Shown: positions 39,518-49,242 of the stretch, piece by piece
Layout: each line of letters starts with the position of its first letter
Numbering within the stretch: position 1 is the first letter of the stretch
Assembly (NCBI GenBank): GCA_963716135.1
Contig: OY970289.1
Span: forward strand, 3,596,001-3,660,000
Reading direction: 5' to 3'
From: CAVRAW01 sp963716135
Lineage (GTDB): Bacteria; Planctomycetota; Planctomycetia; Pirellulales; JADZDJ01
DNA: 64,000 bases
Made by a program: the position numbers and the translations under genes
The notes under the pieces: generated by a model
Told to the model about the DNA's origin: nothing
Seen by the model: only the letters and a program-made list of their open reading frames with translations
Database searches by the model: none

Positions 39518-40759
39518 TTGGCCCAGACGATTCTTTCCCACGAATTCGCCAACGGACTGATTCTCGTGGCCGAGCCGATGGCGGCGGTCGAATCGGCGGC
39601 GTTCAACATCTTGGCGCCCGCCGGAGCGATTTACGATCTGCCAAATCGCAGCGGTCTGGCCACGGTCACCGCCGAAATGATGCTCCGCGGCTCCGGCTCG
39701 CGCAATAGCCGCCAATTTGTCAGCGATCTGGAAAACTTGGGCGTGCAGCGGGGCGAATCGGTCTCGTCGGCCCACGTGAGCTTGGGCGGGGCGACGCTGG
39801 CGAAGAATCTGCCGGCCGCGCTGCGAATCTACGCCGACTTGTTGCGCAAGCCGCACTTGCCGCCCGAGCAGCTTGACGCCAGTCGGGCAGTGACGATTCA
39901 AGAGCTGCATGCAATCGAAGACGACCCGAGCCACAAGGTGATGCTGGAACTGAAGCGGCGGCATTACCCAGATCCCTGGGGCAGGCCTAGTGAGGGGGAG
40001 GTGCCGGCGCTGGAAGCCACGACGATCGATGATGTGCGTGGGCATTATCAGCGTTTTTTTTCCCCCAATGGGTCGATCATCGGCGTCGCCGGGCGCATCG
40101 ACTGGCCGTCGCTGAAGGATCTGATCGGCGAATTGTTTTCTGATTGGAAGCCGCTTCCGCAAAGTGAACCCGTCGACGGCACAAGTGGCCCGGCAATTGA
40201 ACACTTGGCCCATGAATCGAATCAAACGCAAATCGGCATCGCTTACCCCAGCGTTCCGTATCGTCATCCCGATTACTTCGAGGCCTCCGGCGCCGTGGGG
40301 GTGCTCAGCGGCGGCATGAGTTCGCGGTTGTTCACCGAAGTGCGCGAGAAGCGCGGCCTGTGCTACACCGTCTATGCCAGTTATCACACGCAGCGCGATA
40401 GGGCTTGCGTGCTGTGCTATGCCGGCACCAGCGCCGATCGGGCCCAGGAAACATTGGATGTCACGCTCGGCGAGCTCAAGCGGATATCGAAGGGAGTGTT
40501 GACAGAGGAATTGGATCGACTGAAAGCGCGCGTGAAGAGCGGTCTGATCATGCAGGGCGAGTCCAGCTCGGCCCGCAGCGCGGCCATTGCCCGCGATTGG
40601 TATCATTTGGGCCAGGCACGAACGCTGGAAGAAATCGGTCGCCTGGTCGATGCGCTGACGGTTGCGGGAATCAACGAATATCTGGCCGAGAATCCGCCGC
40701 GAGATTTCACGGTGGTCACGTTGGGGCCGACCGCGCTGAAAGTAAAAACCGCCGCTTGA
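39518..40759 (+). CDS. M16 peptidase-like protein lacking the zinc site
   Basis: A 413-residue protein with the two-domain M16 (pitrilysin) fold. The start is TTG at 39518 with GGAGAGGA 9 nt upstream. At the place of the HxxEH zinc motif it reads GLATVTAEMMLRGSGSR, so the zinc ligands are lost. The C-terminal M16 signature GVLSGGMSSRLFTEVREKRG and LCYTVYASYHTQRDRA is intact. Such inactive chains usually pair with an active chain, and the next gene encodes one 57 nt downstream. The pair probably forms a heterodimeric peptidase. Confidence 0.92.
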   Translation: MAQTILSHEFANGLILVAEPMAAVESAAFNILAPAGAIYDLPNRSGLATVTAEMMLRGSGSRNSRQFVSDLENLGVQRGESVSSAHVSLGGATLAKNLPAALRIYADLLRKPHLPPEQLDASRAVTIQELHAIEDDPSHKVMLELKRRHYPDPWGRPSEGEVPALEATTIDDVRGHYQRFFSPNGSIIGVAGRIDWPSLKDLIGELFSDWKPLPQSEPVDGTSGPAIEHLAHESNQTQIGIAYPSVPYRHPDYFEASGAVGVLSGGMSSRLFTEVREKRGLCYTVYASYHTQRDRACVLCYAGTSADRAQETLDVTLGELKRISKGVLTEELDRLKARVKSGLIMQGESSSARSAAIARDWYHLGQARTLEEIGRLVDALTVAGINEYLAENPPRDFTVVTLGPTALKVKTAA

Positions 40760-40762
40760 AGT

Positions 40763-40797
40763 GTGCCACTGACAAGCGCGGCGCTTGTCAGTGGCAC
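40763..40797. repeat. Perfect palindromic repeat between the two M16 genes
   Basis: GTGCCACTGACAAGCGC (40763-40779), one G, then its exact reverse complement (40781-40797). The same core occurs twice near 54.3 kb and in degraded form near 21.8 kb, which marks it as a dispersed repeat. Confidence 0.8.
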
Positions 40798-40815
40798 CCA
40801 GGTGTGGAAGCAACC

Positions 40816-42053
40816 ATGAAATTTGAAACCGCCACGCTTGCTAACGGGCTGCAAATCGTTGCCGAATGCAATTCCGGCGCGTATTCCACCGCCCTGGGTT
40901 TCTTTGTCAACACTGGGGCGCGCGATGAGAACGACGCCATCTCCGGCGTGAGCCATTTCTTGGAACACATGATGTTCAAGGGCACCCCGACGCGCAGCGC
41001 CGACGACGTGAACCGCGAGTTCGACGAAATGGGCGCCCATTACAACGCTTTCACCAACGAAGAGAACACGGTGTACTACGCCGCCGTGCTGCCGGAATAT
41101 CAGGAACGTTCCGTCGAGTTGCTGGCCGACATCTTGCGGCCGTCGCTGCGTGAAGCCGATTTCACCACTGAAAAACAGGTGATCTTGGAAGAAATCAAGA
41201 TGTACGAAGATCAGCCGCCATTCGGGGCCGACGACAAAATCCGGGCGGCATTCTTTGGCCAGCATCCGCTGGGACGCAGCGTGCTGGGCACCGCCGCCAG
41301 CGTCGGCGCCTTGAGCGTCGATCAGATGCGCGGCTACTTCGACAACCGTTACAGCCCGGGCAACATTTCGCTGGTAGGCGCGGGCAAAATCGATTTCGCC
41401 GAGTTGTGCCGCACCGCCGAAAAAGTCTGCGGCAAGTGGCAGCCCATCGCCGCCACGCGCACTCTGCCGGGCGCTTCGCCGAAGGGCGGCTTCCACGTGA
41501 TTCACAAAGACACAGCGACCCAGGAATACGCCCTGGTGATGTGCGCCGGCCCGACGGCCGTCGACAGCGACCGGTACGCTGCCAAACTGCTGGCCACGGT
41601 GCTGGGCGACGAAACCGGCAGCCGGCTTTATTGGGAACTGGTCGACTCGGGCCTGGCAGAGCACTGCAGCCTGCACCATCACGACTATTTGGATGCTGGC
41701 GTGTTCTTCACCTACATCAGTTGCGATCCGGAACAAGCAGAAGAGAATTTGCGCCGCATTCGCAAGGTCTACCAGCAGGCGGAGACGGAAGGCGTCACGC
41801 AAGCCGAACTCGATCAGGCGAAGAACAAGATCAACTCCCGCGTGGTGCTTTCCAGCGAACGACCGCGCGGGCGGCTGTTCACGGTGGGCGCAACTGGATT
41901 CAGCGCCGCGAATACCGCAGCGTGCGCGACGATTTGGACGCCGTAGAAAAGATCACGCTAGCCGACTTGGCCGGCGTGCTGCGAAAGTTCCCGCTCACCA
42001 ACTCAATCACCTTCGCCGTCGGCCCGCTGGCGCAGATTTCTCCACCGGTTTGA
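40816..42053 (+). CDS. M16 zinc peptidase, one frameshift
   Basis: A 412-residue active-type M16 peptidase. It starts MKFETATLANGLQIVAECNS. The zinc site is GVSHFLEHMMFKGTPTR (His47, Glu50, His51) with the third ligand in VILEEIKMYED (Glu125/126). The second domain has VLGDETGSRLYWELVDSGLA. Near 41886 the frame breaks; adding one G to the GGG run restores VGRNWIQRREYRSVRDDLDA through PLAQISPPV-stop at 42053. Length 3n+2 agrees. The preceding gene encodes the catalytically dead partner. Confidence 0.92.
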
Positions 42054-42156
42054 TGACCAGCCGCCCCTGGAAGGGTCGCCGGACGGCTGTTTATACTGAT
42101 CTAGGTACTCGGCCGTGGACGGTCAACAGTCGCACTATTTCACGGGAGGACCGAAC

Positions 42157-42444
42157 GTGTCGGCTGCCGGCCAGGAGCGTCGCACGGTGTATTACACGGG
42201 CCGGGTGCAGGGAGTTGGTTTTCGGTATACGGCCCGCAGCCTGGCGCAGTCGTTCGCCGTCACGGGAAGCGTGCAAAATCTTGACGACGGACGTGTGCTG
42301 TTGGTCGCCGAGGGAACCAGCGCCGAGTTGGATAGGTTCCTGTCCCAGGTATACGAGCAGATGAGCCGCTACATTCGTAAAGTAGATGTGAGCACGTCGG
42401 CGGCGACCGGTCAGTTCGACGATTTTGGAATTGAAAGCAACTAG
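42157..42444 (+). CDS. acyP: Acylphosphatase
   Basis: Hydrolyses acyl phosphates. The 95-residue protein has the substrate-binding GRVQGVGFRYTARSLAQSFA with the conserved Arg, and GSVQNLDDGRVLLVAEG with the catalytic Asn. The start is GTG at 42157 with GGGAGGA 6 nt upstream; upstream in-frame codons add no family-like sequence. It begins about 100 nt after the M16 peptidase on the same strand. Confidence 0.92.
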   Translation: MSAAGQERRTVYYTGRVQGVGFRYTARSLAQSFAVTGSVQNLDDGRVLLVAEGTSAELDRFLSQVYEQMSRYIRKVDVSTSAATGQFDDFGIESN

Positions 42445-42486
42445 GCCAGCAAGCCCGGGGAATGTCCCGACGCTAAAATAAATTCA

Positions 42487-44046
42487 ATGCTATTGCGTGG
42501 TTTCCCACCGATTCTGCTGGCGAATCTGACCGCCTGGTTGACGCCCATCTGGCTGATTGGATTGGGCTGTCTGGCTGGCCTGGCGTTGTTGCTGTTGCTG
42601 TATGGGCTGGCAAAATTGGTCGCGCCGCGCATGGCGGAGATTGCAGAGGGAACCTGGCGCGAAGGATTCGTGTTTCCGGTGTTGTGCCTGGCCGGCGCGC
42701 TTGGGGCCTTTGCGCTGGTTTCGTTGTTGCTGTCGCTGGCCGGGGTGGGCTACTTGCCGCTGGCGGACATTGGCCGCTCGCTTTCGCGGCTGCCGATGTC
42801 GAATCATTTCAGCACCACGATCACGGTGCCGGTTGCACCGATCGACCAGCGCGACAAGTCCCAGGAATTTCCGTTGCCGTATCGGTCGCAGGAGATGCGC
42901 AGCGTGGAAATCACCAGCGATCAAGATCTGAAGATCTACTTGCGCAACCCGTTTGGCTATTCCTCCGGTGCGCTGGTGGAAAAAATCGAGCTGAATAAGA
43001 ATGAGCCCTGGAAGTGGCCCAACCCCGATGAGCCCGCCCGACATGCCGGCAACAACCCGTTCGGCGGGCGCACCGCCACGGTGTATGCGTTGAATGTGAG
43101 CGATCAGCCCGTCACGTTGCAAATTAGCGGCCAAACCCGCGAAGAATATCCGGAGGTTGCCGTGGTGCCGTACACGGCCATCGCCCTGGTGGGTTTGATT
43201 CTGGTGTATTTCATCATGCGGTTGGCAATGCCCAAGGTGATGGCGGTGGCGTCGGTCACTTCGAAGGAAGCGGTGGCTCAGCCGCTGTATCAAGTGGTGT
43301 TGGCGCTGGGAATTTTTGCGCTCATCGCGTTTGTTTTTATCCCGTACAACACCTTCGGCGAAGACGTGAAGATGCTGAAGATGGCGGCGCTGGAATTGAT
43401 CATGGTCGCCGCGCTGATCGTGGCGGCGTGGACGGCCAGCGTCGGCGTGTCGGAAGAAATCGAAGGCCGCACGGCGCTGACGGTGCTGTCCAAACCGATC
43501 GGACGAATCCAATTTTTGCTCGGCAAGTTTTTGGGCGTGGTTCAATCCGTGGCGCTGATGTATCTGTTCCTGGGGGTGGTGTTTCTGATCACGGTTTCGG
43601 GGAAAGTGGTGTACGACGTCCGCGAGTCGGTGCTGCCCGATGCCTCCTGGGCCGATTGCTACGCGGAAATTGCCGGCATTGTGCCCGGGCTGACCCTGGC
43701 TTTTTTTGAGACGGTGGTGCTCACCTCGATCAGCGTGGCGATTTCGACGCGGCTGTCGATGCTGCCGAATTTGCTGATTTGCTTCTCGATTTATGCCCTG
43801 GGAAACCTGGCCCCGATGCTGGTTCAGGCCAAAGTGAACGACCCATACGGGATCGTGCACTTTGTGGGGCAACTGTTTGCCACGGTGCTGCCGGTGCTGG
43901 AAAACTTCAATGTTCAGGCGCCTATTTCGGCCGGCCGAGAGGTGCCTTTGGCATACCTGGGTTGGGCGTTGTTATACTGCATAATGTACAGCACGGTGGC
44001 CATGCTCGTGGCCCTGGTGTTGTTCGAAGACCGAGATTTGGCGTGA
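42487..44046 (+). CDS. ABC-2-type transporter permease
   Basis: A 519-residue membrane protein. Three or so helices near the N-terminus flank a soluble insert (about residues 105-225; SVEITSDQDLKIYLRNPFGY). Then come YTAIALVGLILVYFIMRLAM and the ABC-2-like core with helices and the cytosolic element TASVGVSEEIEGRTALTVLS with KPIGRIQFLLGKFLGV, which is the classical ABC-2 permease coupling region. The end has AYLGWALLYCIMYSTVAMLV. No ATPase partner is adjacent except the degenerate exporter that follows. Confidence 0.82.
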   Translation: MLLRGFPPILLANLTAWLTPIWLIGLGCLAGLALLLLLYGLAKLVAPRMAEIAEGTWREGFVFPVLCLAGALGAFALVSLLLSLAGVGYLPLADIGRSLSRLPMSNHFSTTITVPVAPIDQRDKSQEFPLPYRSQEMRSVEITSDQDLKIYLRNPFGYSSGALVEKIELNKNEPWKWPNPDEPARHAGNNPFGGRTATVYALNVSDQPVTLQISGQTREEYPEVAVVPYTAIALVGLILVYFIMRLAMPKVMAVASVTSKEAVAQPLYQVVLALGIFALIAFVFIPYNTFGEDVKMLKMAALELIMVAALIVAAWTASVGVSEEIEGRTALTVLSKPIGRIQFLLGKFLGVVQSVALMYLFLGVVFLITVSGKVVYDVRESVLPDASWADCYAEIAGIVPGLTLAFFETVVLTSISVAISTRLSMLPNLLICFSIYALGNLAPMLVQAKVNDPYGIVHFVGQLFATVLPVLENFNVQAPISAGREVPLAYLGWALLYCIMYSTVAMLVALVLFEDRDLA

Positions 44047-44199
44047 GAATGCCGCGCTTTTTTTGACGGAGCGAGTTGAACTCAATCGACCGCCGATCCA
44101 ACCCGCGGATGAGCCAGCGGGTGATGGAAACGGATCGACCGTCGTTGGTGCTTATCTTTCAACAAGTCAAACTGCTCCATCCCCGGCATCTGTTCCCGC

Positions 44200-46031
44200 A
44201 TGCAATATAAGTCTTTTGCCCGTGCTCGCCGTTTCGGCCGGCGCTCCATTGGCGTGCCGTTGGGCGTGTTTATTGCCGGCATCGCGGCGGCAGTGGCGCT
44301 GGCCCTGCTTCTGGTGCTGTTGGCGCTGTTGGTCGAATTGCTGGCCACGCGCGGCGCGACGGGCAACCTGATGACCGACACGTGGTTGTCGGAGCTGAGC
44401 CGCAAATGGACCCTGTGGCAGGATGGGGCCTCCAATAGCCACGGTTTGTTGGTGATGTTCGCCGCCGCAATCGCATTGTCGCTGGTGGCCGCCGGAATGC
44501 TGTACTGGTTGGAATGGTCGGTGCAAAGCTCGGCGGTACGGTTGGCCAGCGCGCTGCGAAAGCAAATCTACGGCCAGGCCCATCAGCTCGGGGCGTGCGA
44601 CTTGTTCGCGGGCCGAAAAATGACGTCGTCCAACCTGCTGCAGCAAAGCACCGACATCGTGCCGCCAGGCCCAGGTGGCCTGGTGGCGATTGGTCCCCCA
44701 TGCGGCCGCATTTGCCCTATTGATGCTCTTGCTGGCGGTTTCGATCAGTTTCTACCTGACAATGTCCACGATTCTGCTGGCGGGCATGGGATGGTGGATC
44801 ACCATCGTGCTGCGCAAGCGCGCCCGGCGGAATGCCACTCGGGCGGCCGATCGCGCGCAGCATTTTGTCGAGATGCTGTTGGACTATTTGCGACAGAATC
44901 GATTGCTGGGCAACCTTTCCAGCGAAGCACGCCTGCAGGCCCGCACGTTTGACGAGAATTTGCGACACTTTGACGCGGCATTGCTGGCCCGCGAGACGAC
45001 GACCGCGGAGGTTGGCCCGTTGGTCACGCTGTTGCTGCTGATTGGGGCCTCGCTGGTGTTGCTGCTGGCCGGGTACAACGTGCTGCAAGAGCCGCCGCGG
45101 CTTTCGCTGGCCGACGTGGTGTTGTTGGTTTCGGCGCTGGGCGCGCTGGCCTATCCCTTGGTCCGCTGCGAACGGCTGTTGGCGCTGTTGCCATCGGCCG
45201 ACACCGCCGCCGAGGAGATTTTCAACTATCTGGATCGCGAGCCGGTGGTCGGACAGTTGCCGCAAGCTGTGCCGCTGGAACGATTGGGCCACGAAATCAA
45301 GATGGAGAGTGTGAGTCTGCTGGATGGCTGGGGTAAGAAATTGCTGCAAGATGTTTCCTTGACGCTTTCCGCCGGCAGTCAGACCGTGCTATTTTCCTCC
45401 GACGAAGCAACGCCGCTGGCGCTGGCAGGTTTGTTGGCGCGATTCTGCGATCCCGTGTCCGGGCGGATTCTGTTCGACGGCCGGGAAATCAAACTGGCGA
45501 CGCTCGATTCCGTGCGGCATCAGGTGGCACTCATCTTGCCCGAGAATCTGCTGTTTAGCGGCACGCTGGCGGACAATCTTGTGGGCGAAGATACGCAGTT
45601 CTCATTTGACGAGCAGATCGAAGCGCTGAAATCGGTGCACGCTTACGATTTCATTCAGGCCCTGCCGGAAGGTTTGAAAACGATGATTGGTCCGCACGGG
45701 CTGATGCTTTCCGCCGGACAGGCCATCCGCTTGGGTTTGGCGCGAGTGCTATTGCGCAAGCCGTCGATCGTGGTGATCGAAGAGCCGCTGGAAGATCTCG
45801 ATCAAGCGACGGCGGAAAAAGTCGGCGACGCGCTGGATCGGGCGGCGAAAGGCTGCACGCTGATCTTTCTCGCGCCGATTGGCGGCATTGCGTGCCGCGC
45901 CGCGGATTCTGGTGTTTCACGAAGGCCGGCTGATCGCCGACGGCACGCACCCGGAACTTTTGCAGCAAAACGATTTGTACCGCCATCTGAATTACGTGCG
46001 GTTCAACGAGTTCCGCGGCAAGGTGCGGTGA
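44200..46031 (+). CDS. ABC exporter-like protein with degenerate Walker A, two frameshifts
   Basis: A membrane domain plus ATPase-like domain of about 609 residues. Helices in the first 330 residues include GVFIAGIAAAVALALLLVLL and AAAFALLMLLLAVSISFYLT. The frame shifts near 44660 (IVRQAQVAWWRLVPHAA restored by removing one C) and near 45883 (LAPLAALRAAPRILVFHEGR restored by removing one A), ending FRGKVR-stop at 46031; 1832 bp minus 2 is a multiple of 3. The NBD has SAGSQTVLFSSDEATPLALA where Walker A (GxxGxGKS) should be, so the P-loop Lys is absent. LSAGQAIRLGLARVLL (signature) and SIVVIEEPLEDLD (Walker B with Glu) are kept. The substrate is unknown. Confidence 0.83.
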
Positions 46032-46033
46032 AG

Positions 46034-46060
46034 AAAAAGCAGAAGGCAGAACGCAGAAGA
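46034..46060. repeat. GCAGAAG heptamer repeat between convergent genes
   Basis: AAAAGCAGAAGGCAGAACGC plus AGAAGA lies between the ABC exporter stop and the oxidoreductase stop. It is the same family as the arrays at 3.7, 4.8, 35.8 and 58.6 kb. Confidence 0.75.
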
Positions 46061-46075
46061 CGCGGAACTTCTCGC

Positions 46076-47203
46076 TTAGCCTGCTTCGCGGCGCCAGTGA
46101 GGCTGATTGGCGGGCGAATGCGACCAGTGCGGCCCGCGCAAGATCGGCGCGGCGGGCATGGCCAAAGGCCCCACGCGTCCGCCGGCCTGGCCGTCCCAAC
46201 GATGCTGGGAGATGGCTTGAAGAATCTGCTCGGCGACCGCCAACACGGCGCGCCCTTGCTGACCGGTGACACGCGGTTCGCGATGTTCGCGGATGGCGGC
46301 GGCGAAATCGTGCTGTTCATCCAGGAGTGCGTTGGAGGCGGGAGCTTCGAATCGTTCCAGCGGCAAGAGGTCTTCGAACAGGTGATCTTTGAGGTGGGCG
46401 CGAACCTCAGGCCCCGCGTCGTCGACGTCGAATTCACGCTGCAATAGTTCGGTCACCGGTCGCACCACCGCGGCCATGCGATTGGCAAAGTCCAAAGTGA
46501 CGCAACCCTGATCGGACCACACCTGCATGCTCCGAGTCGGCTGATAGCTCACTCGAGCGGCGCTCAGGTTCGCCACGCAGCCATTGGCGAATTCCAGGCG
46601 CGCCTGAGCCACGTCTTCATTTTCGCCCATGACCGAAATGCCAAGCGCCTGGACGTTTTGCACCGGCGAATTGGCAAAGTGCAGCGCCAGATCGAGATCG
46701 TGAATCATCAAATCCAGCACGACGCCGATGTCGGTCGAACGGAACGTGTAGCCGCTGGTGCGGGAAGCCTCGATGTACTTCGGCTCGCGCACCATCGGCC
46801 AGACGGCCGGTTGGTTCCACGCCGGATTGAAACGCTCGATGTGTCCGACCTGCACGATCGCTCCGTGCTGCTGGGCGGCGGCTAAGATTTCGTCGGCTTC
46901 GGCCACGGTGGTCGCCAGCGGCTTTTCGACCAGCAAATGGATTCCGTGCTCCAACAGTGACAGGCTCACGGCGTGATGAAATCGAGTGGGAGTGGCCACC
47001 ACGGCGGCGTCGATGCGGCCGATCAATTCGTGATAATCGGCCAACACGGGGGCCTGGCATTCCGCCTGAGCCAGCCGGCGAGCATCCGGCAGGGGATCGA
47101 CGACAGCGATCAGCTCGACGCCGTCCAACTGTGAGGCCAGCCGCGCATGAATGCGGCCCAGATATCCGGCGCCAATCACCGCCAAGCGGATGCGGTCGGC
47201 CAT
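46076..47203 (-). CDS. Gfo/Idh/MocA oxidoreductase, possible lipid A sugar dehydrogenase
   Basis: NAD(P)-dependent dehydrogenase of about 375 residues. The Rossmann fold starts RIRLAVIGAGYLGRIHARLA. AAVVATPTRFHHAVSLSLLE and HLLVEKPLATTVAEADEILA carry the EKP signature. The C-terminal domain has VGHIERFNPAWNQP, LDLMIHDLDLALHF and RVSYQPTRSMQVWSDQGCV. The start may be ATG 47203 or 47215. It follows lpxA on the same strand. Gfo/Idh enzymes beside lpxA include GnnA, which with GnnB makes GlcNAc3N-type lipid A; no GnnB is in the window, so that role is inference. Confidence 0.88.
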   Translation of the reverse strand: MADRIRLAVIGAGYLGRIHARLASQLDGVELIAVVDPLPDARRLAQAECQAPVLADYHELIGRIDAAVVATPTRFHHAVSLSLLEHGIHLLVEKPLATTVAEADEILAAAQQHGAIVQVGHIERFNPAWNQPAVWPMVREPKYIEASRTSGYTFRSTDIGVVLDLMIHDLDLALHFANSPVQNVQALGISVMGENEDVAQARLEFANGCVANLSAARVSYQPTRSMQVWSDQGCVTLDFANRMAAVVRPVTELLQREFDVDDAGPEVRAHLKDHLFEDLLPLERFEAPASNALLDEQHDFAAAIREHREPRVTGQQGRAVLAVAEQILQAISQHRWDGQAGGRVGPLAMPAAPILRGPHWSHSPANQPHWRREAG

Positions 47204-47251
47204 AGGCGAGTTCATCCCTGAACGTAAATTCGAAATGCCAATGAGTGCGGG

Positions 47252-47354
47252 CCAGAAGAGGAGAAGATGAGAAGAGCAGAAGAATGTTGTCAGCGTTCCA
47301 CAGCCAGATCTCCTCTTCTCATTTTCTCCTCTTCTCCTCTTCTCCTCTTCTTCG
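47252..47354. repeat. Inverted pair of GAGAAGAG/CTCCTCTT repeats
   Basis: A purine array (AGAAGAGGAGAAGATGAGAA) faces a pyrimidine array (TCCTCTTCTCATTTTCTCCT with CTTCTCCTCTTCTCCTC) across about 30 bp. The pyrimidine arm is built on an 8-bp unit CTCCTCTT. The gap lies between lpxA and the oxidoreductase. Confidence 0.72.
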
Positions 47355-47380
47355 TTCCATCCCGCTGCGTTTTGCGTCGC

Positions 47381-48187
47381 TCATGCCGCGCGGCGGCGCT
47401 CCCGCGAGCGGCCGTGCTTGCCTTCTTGCTGTGTCTGGATGAAGTTCAACAGTTCATTCACGGCCGGCACCAGCTTGTCGTTGTTCCGCAAGATTTCGCG
47501 GGCATGATCCAGCCCGACCTTGGCCCGATACAGCAGCCGATGCGCTTCGGAAATGCAGTGAATGGCTTCCGTGGAAAAATTATTGCGCTTCAGCGCCACC
47601 ACGTTCACGCAACGCGGCCGCGCCGGCTGGCCCTCGGCCAACATGAACGGCGGCACATCGTGAATCACCCGGCTCAATCCGCCGACAAACGCATATCGGC
47701 CGATCGTGCTGAAATGATGCACGCCGATGCCGCCGCTGAGCGTGGCGTGATCGTAAATGTGCACGTGGCCGCCCAGCAGCGTGGCGTTGGCCATGATGAT
47801 GTGGTCGCCCAGCTTGCAATCGTGGGCCACGTGGCTACAGGCCATGAAGAAGTTGTAGCTGCCGACGCGGGTGACGCCGTCTTCTTTCTCGGTGGCGCGA
47901 TTGATGGTCACGCCTTCGCGAAAGATGTTGTGATCGCCGATCACGACCCTGGTTTCACTGCCGCGGTAACTCACGTCCTGCGGCTCCGCCCCAACGACCA
48001 CGCCGGGAAACAGATGATTGTCTTCTCCCAGAGTGACCTGCCCCACCAGGGTCACGCCATTCTCCAACTTCGTGCCACGGCCAATTTTCACGCCCGGCCC
48101 AATCACGCAGAACGCCCCGATCTGCACGTCGTCGCCGATTTCGGCTCGCGGATCGACAACGGCTTGTGGGGCGATGTGCGTGGGCAT
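47381..48187 (-). CDS. lpxA: Acyl-ACP--UDP-N-acetylglucosamine O-acyltransferase
   Basis: First acyltransferase of lipid A synthesis. The 268-residue protein starts MPTHIAPQAVVDPRAEIGDD and is built of hexapeptide left-handed beta-helix repeats (VQIGAFCVIGPGVKIGRGTK; VTLVGQVTLGEDNHLFPGVV). The catalytic His lies in MACSHVAHDCKLGDHIIMAN, with FREGVTINRATEKEDGVTRV and GGLSRVIHDVPPFMLAEGQP as family blocks. The C-terminal helical part ends with a basic tail. It begins 25 nt after lpxC. Confidence 0.95.
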   Translation of the reverse strand: MPTHIAPQAVVDPRAEIGDDVQIGAFCVIGPGVKIGRGTKLENGVTLVGQVTLGEDNHLFPGVVVGAEPQDVSYRGSETRVVIGDHNIFREGVTINRATEKEDGVTRVGSYNFFMACSHVAHDCKLGDHIIMANATLLGGHVHIYDHATLSGGIGVHHFSTIGRYAFVGGLSRVIHDVPPFMLAEGQPARPRCVNVVALKRNNFSTEAIHCISEAHRLLYRAKVGLDHAREILRNNDKLVPAVNELLNFIQTQQEGKHGRSRERRRAA

Positions 48188-48212
48188 GCGATGTTTTCGG
48201 CTAGCTTGTATG

Positions 48213-49091
48213 TCAGGCTGTCTTTCTTCGACCGACGATCTTTTCACCTTCGGTGAGCAGCACGCGCACCATTTCGGCGTTCAGCCGGTGGCCGCTGCGG
48301 TTGGCAACGAAGTGACCGATGATGTCGCAGCCGGCCAGCGCCAAATCGCCCACCAGATCGAGCACCTTGTGCCGCGAGCATTCATCGTGAAAACGCAGTT
48401 CATTGCCGATCGGCCCGTCGGCGTCGAACACCAGCAGGTCGGACGCTGTGGCCCGCTTTCCGATGCCCTGTGCCACCAGCCAGTCGGCTTCTTCCTTGAG
48501 CATGAAGGTGCGGGCTGGGGCCAGATCGCGCCGGAAGGTTTCCGGGTTGATCGGTAGTTGCACCGTTTGCCGGCCGATGCCGACATTGGGACCGTAATCG
48601 AGCCGGAAACGCACCGTCAGATCTCCGGTTTGGCTGGGCCGGGCTTCGATCCAACAATCGTCGTCCCCCAGCCGCGTTATTTCGCGCACAATCAATTGCG
48701 TTCTCGGCGACTTCTGCACCACGACGCCGGCTGATTCCAGCGCCTCGACAAACTTCAGGCTCGAACCATCCAGGCCGGGCATTTCTGGTTGGTTCACCCA
48801 AACTTCGCAATTGTCGATTTGCAGCCCGTACAGCGCTGCCAGCAGATGTTCCACCATTTCCACGCTAGCGGCGCCTTGTCGCAACACGGTGCGTCGCGGC
48901 ACTTCGACCCGTTGTGTCACCAGCGCGGCAATGCGCACGGCCGGCGAAAGATCGCAGCGGACGAACACGATGCCGGTGCCGGCCGGGGCAGGGCGGAATT
49001 CGACGCGCACGTCGCGTCCCGACCAATAGCCGAAGCCTTCCACGGCGACCGTGTTGCCGATCGTGCGTTCGTTGCGTTGGGCGTAGCTCAC
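48213..49091 (-). CDS. lpxC: UDP-3-O-acyl-N-acetylglucosamine deacetylase
   Basis: Zn-dependent committed step of lipid A synthesis. The GTG start at 49091 gives a 292-residue protein beginning MSYAQRNERTIGNTVAVEGF. Zinc and active-site motifs are SVEMVEHLLAALYGLQIDNC, HDECSRHKVLDLVGDLALAG and GHFVANRSGHRLNAEMVRVL. The order skp-like, lpxC, lpxA is as in other planctomycetes. The ribosome site is weak, so the start is less certain than the identity. Confidence 0.93.
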   Translation of the reverse strand: MSYAQRNERTIGNTVAVEGFGYWSGRDVRVEFRPAPAGTGIVFVRCDLSPAVRIAALVTQRVEVPRRTVLRQGAASVEMVEHLLAALYGLQIDNCEVWVNQPEMPGLDGSSLKFVEALESAGVVVQKSPRTQLIVREITRLGDDDCWIEARPSQTGDLTVRFRLDYGPNVGIGRQTVQLPINPETFRRDLAPARTFMLKEEADWLVAQGIGKRATASDLLVFDADGPIGNELRFHDECSRHKVLDLVGDLALAGCDIIGHFVANRSGHRLNAEMVRVLLTEGEKIVGRRKTA

Positions 49092-49242
49092 TCGGAAACT
49101 CGTCGAGAACCTTGCCAAGTGATGGAAACGAAAAAGCGGAGAAGCAATTGTGGTCGACGTGTCCGGTTCGCTCGTCGCTTTCCTGGGCATCTCACGACCG
49201 GACACATCGACCAACGCCAAGGTACGTTACGTTATGTCGATG

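Noticed and set aside
40763..40797. Rho-independent terminator between the M16 genes
   Set aside because: The stem has no following T-run and the same palindrome recurs elsewhere between genes, so a dispersed repeat is the better explanation.
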